Positions 57,258 through 64,000 of a stretch of DNA of 64,000 bases are shown piece by piece (the stretch's first letter is position 1; each line of letters opens with the position of its first letter). The stretch covers positions 37,122,826 to 37,186,825 of the forward strand of contig JAJEKV010000001.1 in NCBI GenBank assembly GCA_021234155.1. Direction: 5' to 3'. This DNA is from Isoetes taiwanensis. Taxonomy: Eukaryota; Streptophyta; Lycopodiopsida; Isoetales; Isoetaceae. The notes under the pieces are model-generated. The model worked only from the letters and a program-made list of their open reading frames with translations, was not told where the DNA came from and did no database searches. A program made the translations under genes and the position numbers.

Positions 57258-57824
57258 CACTTTTGCTTTTTCTAAGAGTCCAAAGTGTATTCTCGAGCAC
57301 AGGTTTGTTTTTTAGAAAATCCCTGATCCAAGTACTTTTTTTAGAAAACCCCTGACCCAAGTACTTGGTTATTTTTTTGTTTTTTATTCAGCCAATAGAA
57401 CGTCATAACATGTCAAACGTGTTTGATGGACTAACTAATCGTGGAGACTTGGGACAGATAATCAGTTGCAACGTCTGATAAGCGTATTTTCAATACGCAC
57501 CAAATTTTGAGGGTGCCAAATTCATGTACTGAAAAACATCAAAGAAATAAAAATTATTTTTTCTTCTCTATTTTGATGTTTTTGATATCTCACTTTCAGA
57601 GATTGTGTATTTGTGTCTAGATTTTGCCATTTCAAGGGTGTTTCTTTGCAAAAAACAAACTTGTCACTTAATGAAGAGCCAAAATGGGGAAGGGAAATTG
57701 AACCTTTTCAAATTCTCAAGTTTATCCAAAAAAGGCCAATTTTAAGATCATGGTGTTTTTTTAAAGGGAATCTTTGAAACGGGAGTTCTGCAACACTCCC
57801 GTTTAATTTGCAATCTTGTTATAG

Positions 57825-58465
57825 GCGTAAAAGTGTCAGATACAGTACGATATAATTGTATTAAAGGGTAAGTCTAAATGTGAGGGGCATGTCAAATACT
57901 GAGGGTAGGACCTTATGGGTTGTCAAAACTATAACAAAATAGGAAAAGAAAATTCTTATACAAAATTAAATTAGCGCTGGCTGTAATTAAATGGATTGCA
58001 AAGCGACGGGAGAATATAATACATATACACAGAAGTTAATATCATTAGAATCACTTTCTACTAAACAGTGCGAGCTTAATAACTCCATATTATAATATAA
58101 GAACAAATAGAAGTTGCTTGTGTCTATACCTGTCCATAATATATAATCAATTACACGTGTGTATAGAAAGAATGAATTCAAAATTAGCCATACTCTGAAA
58201 ACAGTGAGACTTCCACACACCTTGACTGTTCACTTTTGACAATCCTAGGCAATGATCAGGTCTAATCTATACCTCTACCTTCTATATCCCAGAGTTATAA
58301 ATTGCACATTACAAGTCATTTCAAACTTAATCACTTTGAACATGACAAAGTCTGTGTGACCTATAATCTCACGCTATCTCTTTAAGGAGGGGAGACTTTC
58401 CTCCCAATGTACGATGTATTGCCCACAGCAAAAGTAGTCTTGATGCTGAAGACAGCATCACTTTT
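57825..58465. other. Host element interior; no gene seen
   Basis: The last 80 bases resemble the end of a gypsy polyprotein frame before the polypurine tract (gatgctgaagacagcatcac). Nothing else is recognised. Confidence 0.4.
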
Positions 58466-58478
58466 AAGGTGGGGAGAA
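58466..58478 (+). promoter_or_regulatory. Polypurine tract
   Basis: aaggtggggagaa lies directly before the LTR start at 58479. Confidence 0.8.
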
Positions 58479-58620
58479 TGTGACGTTCCACATATTTATA
58501 CGCCTTTTTAAGTATAAAAAATACGTGACACGTCACTATGAATAATTAATGGCACATTAATTATTCATAAGCTAAGGTTAGCTATGTTAATAATTAAATT
58601 ATAAAGGTGGAAACCTAACC
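58479..58620 (+). repeat. Start of a 3' LTR, truncated
   Basis: The 142 bases equal 45505-45645 apart from a three-base insertion, then homology stops sharply at aaacctaacc. It is the best candidate for the 3' LTR partner of the LTR at 45505. Confidence 0.85.
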
Positions 58621-59834
58621 GGATGAATTTAGCAGTAGCATGGCATAGAAATATAGACTAGTGGGGTAGATGACATTGTAGGAAGCTTGAAAGTTTGTTA
58701 AATTTGTGAATGCTAAAGAGAAAGAAAGCTGTTGGTAAGATTGCATTGAAATTGTGGACATGCAGCTGATGATCAACAAAATTCAATTAAGGAGTATTGA
58801 GATGATCTACTTACTAGATTCGAAGGATTATATGAGAGTTTATGCAGATTACAAAGGAGTAATGATCTTCAAGCATATGCTATCTTCTAATTCGAGTGCA
58901 TAGTGTTTCCTGGGAAGAATTAGTGTAGGCAGATGTGTTGGATATATGGGTGGCATATACTATGATGCCAAAAAAATTATGTTGGTGCTATTGTATCACA
59001 TTTTCATAAGGAAGGGGAAAAAAAAGAGGGAATTGTGCAGAAGTGAATCTGTTGTGTTTGTAAGTACTTCCTTACGGAGTCTGATTGAGTAATCGTGAAA
59101 CTTCCCATATTGGTTACGGATTTCTTTCATATGGTTGTCAAGTTGTCCTGTTTAATATTCTCGTATATTTGGAAGTAGTGAAAGTTTGAAACTTAATTAT
59201 AGAATTGATCTAGTTACCAGATTCGAAGGATTATATGAGAGTTTATGCAGATTACAAAGAAGTAATGATCTTCAAGTTCTCCTGTTTAATATTTTTGTAT
59301 ATTTGGAAGTAGTGAAAGTTTGAAACTTAGTTATAAAATTGTGAGGGCTTAAATTTAAGGGGATTATTTATATATTGAGCAGTTTGTTTGATGTTGGTGT
59401 CGCTTTGTATGTGTAGGGCATGGATTCGAGAATAAGGTTTCGCGGAGTGGTATCAAGCGTGACGGCAAAGTGGAAGGTGGTCATTATTTACATTGGTTGG
59501 TAAGGTCATGGTATTTTTGGATTGTCATGAGGAAGGTTGTCCCGTGAGTTTCTTTGGTGTGTTAAACATTCTAGGATTTGGGTAGCAGGTAGTAGGTTGG
59601 ATATTTGTGTGTGTATGCGTGTTTGAAAGGACTGGAGTGTGAGGTTGTAATGCGAAGGTCTAGACTACAGATTGATTCAAGTTATATATACTTTGCTGAT
59701 GATGTTAGAAGATTGAGGCGAAACGAGTATAGGTGGAGATGGTATGCAAATTTGGCTTACGATACCTTTCAGTGTCGACGATGGGCAATGTGTCCATTTG
59801 AAAGCTACAAATCCTTGCACTTAGGTATCGAGCC
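58621..59834 (+). other. No gene seen; interleaved direct repeats
   Basis: Block A (agattcgaaggattatatga, 58816 and 59218) and block B (tatatttggaagtagtgaaa, about 59165 and 59298) each occur twice in A-B-A-B order. An 84-codon frame near 59605 is not recognised. Confidence 0.5.
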
Positions 59835-61509
59835 TGTGACGTTCCAGCACAATATCTGATCCGGGGCGATAATCTTGCCCGCGTCGCCACGCGCCACCAC
59901 CCCGACCGTGTATGTATGAAGTATAGCCAGGCGGGTAGCCCCTAGGGGGCAACTTGCAGGGAATGTGCATTTGCTAATGTGCACATTTAACCATGTGCAC
60001 ATTAACCTAGGTGCACATTTTTCAATATGGACACTTTATGCCAAGTGGGCCATACCCAAGGTGCAATTAATGTGCACATTCTCCAATGTGCACATTTATT
60101 AATGTGGGCACACCTTTCCATGTGGCACCTTTTGCCACCTAGCCATTAAAGGCAAGTGGGCCCATTCCCAATTATCCCACATGCAAAAAGGGGATAATTG
60201 GAAACCCTAACCACCCCCCCTTGTCTATGTAGGAAGGGAAACCCTAACTTGCCCATTTTCGTTTCTAGGGTTTTAGAGCTCTGTTTTGACTGCCCCAAGG
60301 GTCAAAACCGCCTCCCAGACTCTGTCTGAGAGAATTGCACCCTTAGTTTCCCTTGATTCGAGCATTTCAGCAGGATGGTCGAACTCAGGTCAGGAGGAGG
60401 AACCCAAGGATCAGGTATTTAGCCAATTAAATAGTCTAAACCCTATTTTCGTCATGGAATCAGTAGGTTTAGCCTATTAAATTGCCCATAGCAGCTCTCT
60501 AGATCTCTAGATACCAGACTCTAACTAAAGAACCTACCTCTATGAGATAGATTAGATATAGTTCTTTAGTTCTTCTGTGATGTATGTGGATGATGTATCT
60601 CTATGAACTCCTTGTATTGGGAAGGGGGGTAGAGACCTAAAGCTTGGTAGTAGATGCTCCTAGATTAGCCTCTCTAGCACACTATAGATTTGGCCTGTGT
60701 ACAAGAACCACACCTGGTTGTGGGTGAAGGGGGCCAGACTGGCTCAGAAGGAGGTTCGTGTTCTGACTCTTGAACGATCCCTCTGGTGTGTAAAGTCTAC
60801 CGGGGATCATTGTGACTAGGTCTAATGGCTTGCCACTGAGTGTGGGCAAGGCATGGGCTCGACACCCGTGAAGTGGTGTTTATGACTTTCCATTGGGTTC
60901 AGTCGAACAAGAGCAGTAGCCCTCTAGTCACCTTGAGTCAACATGTAGATCTCTGGAGGGAGTGATCCCTACCTGCCCCACCGGGGCTGGGGAGATGTAA
61001 CCCAGTAGACTTAGCCCCTTTGGCTAGGCACCCGGCGGGCTACAGTCAGGTCCCCACACTTTTCAACCTACTCTGCAAAGTGTGCAGGGGAGGGGCGGAT
61101 GGAGTGGACTCCCCATTGCCATGTTCTTATGCCAGCCAAATCCATTGCCATGAATTCGGTCTACAATGAACTCTGGAGACCCAAGCTTGTCAGTCCATCC
61201 CTGTGTCTGAGCCTTGGGTAGGATTCCCCTATGTGCATTGTGCTGATCATTGTCTATTGCAGATGTGATGTACCACCCTAGCGGTGGGTGTATGTGTGTT
61301 GCTCTTATATACTGACATGTATGTTTACGCTTCCGCAGCTAGGTAGGCCCTGAGGGAGACGGGGTAAAATGACCCCTTCACTCTTCCCACTGGAACCGCC
61401 ACGGTTGCAGTGTCATGTGGAGGGCCTTGTATCGGCATGGAGCTGGTATGGGGGAAGAACTCCTGTTTGTATACGGTGTGTGCACCGTATGCGAGTAGGG
61501 GACGTCACA
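59835..61509 (+). repeat. Third gypsy LTR of the same superfamily (1675 bp)
   Basis: Starts tgtgacgttccagcacaata and ends acgtcaca, with the Met primer site at 61511-61522. The second half parallels 46080-47119 (for example the blocks around gggtagagacc and gcctgtgtacaagaa). It is diverged from the other two LTRs and belongs to a related family. No matching 3' LTR lies in the window. Confidence 0.85.
59965..60093 (+). repeat. Cluster of GTGCAC palindromes in the LTR
   Basis: GTGCAC occurs at 59979, 59995, 60011, 60072 and 60088, mostly 16 bases apart inside aatgtgcacatt-like text, with half sites at 59965 and 60061. Confidence 0.75.
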
Positions 61510-61510
61510 G

Positions 61511-61522
61511 TGGTATCAGAGC
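61511..61522 (+). promoter_or_regulatory. Primer-binding site (initiator-Met tRNA)
   Basis: tggtatcagagc begins two bases after the LTR end. Element-like text continues only to about 61590. Confidence 0.9.
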
Positions 61523-61716
61523 AATGTTCTTGGAGACCAAGAGCAAAGCACTGGCCATGTTCCCAGTAGTACTAACTTGATAGGATCCTTAAACCTCGAA
61601 AAATGGGGAAAAAAAAATTCTCATTTTTTTTAGTTTTGCTAAGCTAGTAACAGCTAAAATGAATGAAAACATAAAAAGATTAACAATTGGTGAGCCAACC
61701 TTCAAAAAGTAGGGTG

Positions 61717-61783
61717 GTCTCACACGTCGCGCCAGGACAGGAAATGAGATTTTCATTTTCGGGCTGGGCGCAACGTGTGAGAC
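61717..61783. promoter_or_regulatory. 67-bp imperfect hairpin, copy 1
   Basis: Outer arms gtctcacacgt / acgtgtgagac pair perfectly. After one mismatch, gcgcc / ggcgc pairs; a 7-base internal loop follows (aggacag against cgggctg), and then aaatga / tcattt around a short loop. It lies 387 bp before ATG 62170. Confidence 0.9.
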
Positions 61784-61918
61784 ATTCAGCTTCAAACACA
61801 TTAAAAAGTCATGAATTACAATAAAATAGCTTGATAATTCTAAATTAGAGCTAAGAATCAGTAGAATTAGCAAATTACATGTTTAAAAAGTGTTAAACTT
61901 AATAGTGGATCCCAACAT

Positions 61919-61985
61919 GTCTCACACGTCGCGTCAGGACAGGAAATGAGTTTTTCATTTTCGGGCTGGGCGCAACGTGTGAGAC
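61919..61985. promoter_or_regulatory. 67-bp imperfect hairpin, copy 2
   Basis: Same length and design as copy 1, starting 202 bp after it. One change (gcgtc for gcgcc) weakens the second stem. It ends 75 bp before the TATA box at 62061. Confidence 0.9.
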
Positions 61986-62060
61986 CATGCTTAATTAGGT
62001 GTTTTAGATGTTTTAGGCACCCCAAAAAGGTAGTTTAAAAGTTGACCTAAAATTGACCCC

Positions 62061-62070
62061 TATAAATAGA
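62061..62070 (+). promoter_or_regulatory. TATA box of the H3-like gene
   Basis: tataaataga, preceded by acccc and followed by a C-rich stretch. A start of transcription near 62090-62095 would leave a leader of about 75-80 bases before ATG 62170. Confidence 0.75.
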
Positions 62071-62169
62071 CCTAGACCCCTCCCATTTCCGCGTTCTTTC
62101 CTTAGAAGTTTGCTCGTGTCCGCCAAGGCGATCTTCTGGCGCTTATCTCGGATCGACGAACCATCAAAT

Positions 62170-63366
62170 ATGGCCCGCACAAAACAGACTGCTAGGAAGC
62201 CTCGCCGAAGCGAATCCTCCAGCGCCAGCGACCCTGCCCTGATTCAGAGGGTACTCCAAGAACGCCTTCTTCGGCAAGGCGGATCGTCATCCAGTGAAGA
62301 AGCAGACTCGGACCGGAGCGGCCAGACGGAAGTCATAGGCGAGGAGCGTCCGGACATTATGCACCAGATCCTCGAAGAGATCGCCGAGGAAGAAAGAACG
62401 CGCAAGGAGGTACCGGAGCAGGTAGTACCGGATGAGCAGCAGCCGCCGAAGCTTACCCTTGCTGAAGAAGAAGACCTTGCGCGCTTCATCAGCAAGTACG
62501 AAGACATGGAGCGCCGCCGAGAGGGGAGGACAAAGAGACGGGAGGACAACCCAACCACAGCCGGTGAGCCGAAGAAGAAGAAGGCAAAAGGCATCGAGGC
62601 GGGCAACAGAAAGGTTGTGAAGGTTGGTAAGCGAGGAACGTGGATCATCATCAACGAGCCATCAGGCGAAGAGACCCCGCCTTCTACCGACGACTCGGAC
62701 GAAGACTACGTGCCCGACACTGGGGGGGCAAGTTCTTCAAAACCCCCGGTCGTGGAGGAGGAAGTCCCCCAGCAGGTGGCACCTGAGCAGGATCAGCCCG
62801 GACAGCAGCCGAAGCCCCCACCGTTCCCGACGTGGGATAGGGTCAAAGCCCCACGGCCACAACGGGAGGCATATGTGATAGACCCCGTCAAGGTCTATCA
62901 GAAGAGGATCAAGGAGCACAACGCTTACATAGAGAAGTGGGAGGCATACAATGCCTATTACCAGGAGAACAGGGTGAGAACGATTGAAGGCGGACACCCG
63001 ACAAGAAGCCAGACCCTGAAGCCGCCGCCACCGAAGCCCAAGCCTCCCAGAGCACCAGGAAAGAAGCGGGCCGGCAGGAAGAAGTTGGAGAACAGAGCCC
63101 TCAAAGAAATCCGGCACTTCCAGAGAAGTTACGGACTCTTGATCCCCCGGGCACCGTTTCAACGCTTGGTCCGAGAAGTTATACAAGAGTATAACACAGA
63201 CATGCGGGTGACGGACGAAATGTTGCTGTGTCTACAAGAGGCAGCAGAGGCAAAAATAGTGCAACATTTTGAAGATTCAACGGCCTGCACTGTGCACGCG
63301 AAGAGGGTCACGCTCATGAGGCAGGATATGTACCTTGCTAGGCACATCAAGGGAGAGCGCCCTTGA
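62170..63366 (+). CDS. Giant-tail histone H3-like protein, 398 residues
   Basis: Intronless. The frame is open further upstream (to 62053), but ATG 62170 gives an exact H3 start and lies about 100 bp after the TATA box. After Met it reads ARTKQTARK, equal to H3 A1-K9; Pro replaces S10. Residues 309-398 align with H3 46-135 without a gap. By eye 49 of 90 match, including PFQRLVRE, LQEAAEA, FED, C110, H113, AKRVT, D123 and the GER end. K56 is Arg, K79 Asn, P121 Arg. The roughly 298 residues between have no H3 counterpart: a Ser/Glu-rich part (14-50), likely helices (21-36, 61-80, 97-125), basic PKKKKAK (134-140, possible nuclear signal), an acidic part (166-183), Pro-rich parts (200-230, 284-296) and basic GKKRAGRKK (297-305). 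The gap-free loop 1 argues against a CENH3. It should pair with H4 in a nucleosome; the role is unknown. Confidence 0.9.
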   Translation: MARTKQTARKPRRSESSSASDPALIQRVLQERLLRQGGSSSSEEADSDRSGQTEVIGEERPDIMHQILEEIAEEERTRKEVPEQVVPDEQQPPKLTLAEEEDLARFISKYEDMERRREGRTKRREDNPTTAGEPKKKKAKGIEAGNRKVVKVGKRGTWIIINEPSGEETPPSTDDSDEDYVPDTGGASSSKPPVVEEEVPQQVAPEQDQPGQQPKPPPFPTWDRVKAPRPQREAYVIDPVKVYQKRIKEHNAYIEKWEAYNAYYQENRVRTIEGGHPTRSQTLKPPPPKPKPPRAPGKKRAGRKKLENRALKEIRHFQRSYGLLIPRAPFQRLVREVIQEYNTDMRVTDEMLLCLQEAAEAKIVQHFEDSTACTVHAKRVTLMRQDMYLARHIKGERP

Positions 63367-63510
63367 ACCTTTTTTGTAAATAATGAACAATTTTGTTAAT
63401 GTAAGGAATTTTGTGTAAATAATGTGTCTGATCTAGCGTAATTAAGTTAAGTTATAGAATTCCAGTTTTTATTTTGGTTAAATTTGAGTTTTGAGCAAAA
63501 TTGAGGCGAT
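63367..63510 (+). other. 3' flank of the H3-like gene
   Basis: AT-rich, with tgtaaataatg at 63375 and again near 63414 as possible polyadenylation signals. No animal-type histone stem-loop is seen, as expected for a plant histone gene. Confidence 0.5.
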
Positions 63511-63577
63511 GTCTCACACGTCGCGCCAGGACAGAAAATGACATTCTCATTTTCGGGCTGGGCGCAACGTGTGAGAC
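63511..63577. promoter_or_regulatory. 67-bp imperfect hairpin, copy 3
   Basis: Same outer arms and second stem as copy 1. The inner stem is longer here (aaaatga / tcatttt). It starts 145 bp after the H3-like stop codon. Confidence 0.9.
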
Positions 63578-63709
63578 CATGCCCAAAAATGCCCAAAACA
63601 GCTCCAAATCGACCAAATAAGGGGTCAATTCTGCCTAACTCGACGAGTTTAGTGGAATTACAGCCTTAGATCACCCAAATTAATCAAGTTTAGCCCATTT
63701 AGAGCCCAT

Positions 63710-63776
63710 GTCTCACACGTCGCGCCAGGACAGAAAATGAACTTCTCATTATCGGTCTGGGCGCAACGTGTGAGAC
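63710..63776. promoter_or_regulatory. 67-bp imperfect hairpin, copy 4
   Basis: Starts 199 bp after copy 3, nearly the spacing of copies 1 and 2. Outer and second stems are intact; two changes lie in the inner part (cattatcggtc). It ends 190 bp before the TATA box at 63967. Confidence 0.9.
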
Positions 63777-63966
63777 CTCGTGACTTTTCTTCACCATGCC
63801 ATAACTAAATGATCTCCAGTTTGTTGAAATAGGTTCTTTAGTTGTTCTTAGCATGCCAAAACACTAAAAGTAGTCTTCAAACTTGCAATTGCACCTCCTT
63901 ATAGTGTAGAATCACCCAATTTTAGCAAAATTTAGGTTGTCCAAAAATTAGGGTTTTCCCCTTTTC

Positions 63967-63976
63967 TATAAATAGG
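63967..63976 (+). promoter_or_regulatory. Second TATA box at the window edge
   Basis: tataaatagg lies 1906 bp after the first TATA box, in similar text (ctataaatag followed by a C/T-rich stretch with ccatttc). It suggests the promoter of another gene just beyond 64000. Confidence 0.65.
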
Positions 63977-64000
63977 TCCTCCATTTCTCATCTCCACCCT

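Larger units (their letters stand above)
54249..57820. mobile_element. DNA element of 3.6 kb with inverted ends and a captured gene fragment
   Basis: The left end aacaaggttgcatattaaac and the reverse complement of the right end (aacaagattgcaaattaaac) differ at two positions over 25 bases, and tcaaagattccc recurs just inside both. The flanks share atag (54245-54248, 57821-57824), or tatag depending on the boundary. Palindromes TATTCCGGAATA stand near both ends, five on the left and one on the right. The interior has no transposase but carries a cupin_5 pseudogene (55640-56021). This looks like a Pack-type non-autonomous element. Confidence 0.8.

Noticed and set aside
62244-63350. ORFs on the - strand and other + frames across the H3-like gene
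   Set aside because: They are shadows of a GC-rich real frame and show no domain.
62170-63366. Calling the H3-like protein a centromeric CENH3
   Set aside because: The N-terminus keeps H3 A1-K9, and loop 1 has the canonical length; CENH3s usually have a divergent tail and a longer loop 1.

Overview
This is plant nuclear DNA. Supporting signs are a decayed leucine-rich-repeat receptor kinase, a fragment of a plant-type cupin_5 (DUF985) gene, plant-type LINEs with a C-terminal Cys/His module, Ty3/gypsy elements primed by initiator-Met tRNA (TGGTATCAGAGC), and a histone H3 relative. The several copies of a LINE family that ends in microsatellites, and two copies of a Cys-rich 'DGMDQ' family that I do not know as a normal seed-plant gene, make a seed-free vascular plant (lycophyte or fern) plausible. 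That placement is inference only.

Nearly the whole window is mobile-element sequence. 1-1321 is the 3' end of a chromodomain gypsy element. 1841-3330 is a broken Cys-rich gene, cut by an LTR fragment (3332-3604). 3605-9120 holds three decayed LINEs, two on + and one on -. 10145-21272 is a complete gypsy element of 11.1 kb with 586-bp LTRs, an ACAGG target duplication, gag-pol, and a large extra ORF of about 990 codons between integrase and the 3' LTR; it is broken by stops and frameshifts. 22247-23270 is a second, diverged Cys-rich gene copy. 24360-25640 is a receptor-kinase pseudogene with internal deletions. 27126-33950 is a full-length LINE on the - strand with a 14-bp target duplication, an intact ORF1 and an ORF2 with only two stops; the ORFs overlap as TAATG.

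36387-38102, 52323-53125 and 54249-57820 are three non-autonomous DNA elements with terminal inverted repeats. The last carries a captured cupin pseudogene and palindromic subterminal repeats. 41.46-48.78 kb is a large inverted repeat made of the 5' parts of two related LTR elements, head to head. A 3' LTR start at 58479 and a third, related 5' LTR at 59835-61509 follow.

The most unusual part is the right end. An intact, intronless ORF (62170-63366) encodes a 398-residue protein that begins with the first nine residues of histone H3 (ARTKQTARK) and ends with a gap-free H3 histone fold (H3 46-135), but carries about 298 unrelated residues between them. Two 67-bp imperfect hairpins lie upstream of its TATA box. 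A second pair of the same hairpins follows the gene and precedes another TATA box at 63967, which suggests a second gene of the same kind just past the window edge. I take this as a small cluster of giant-tail H3-like genes sharing a paired-hairpin promoter module.
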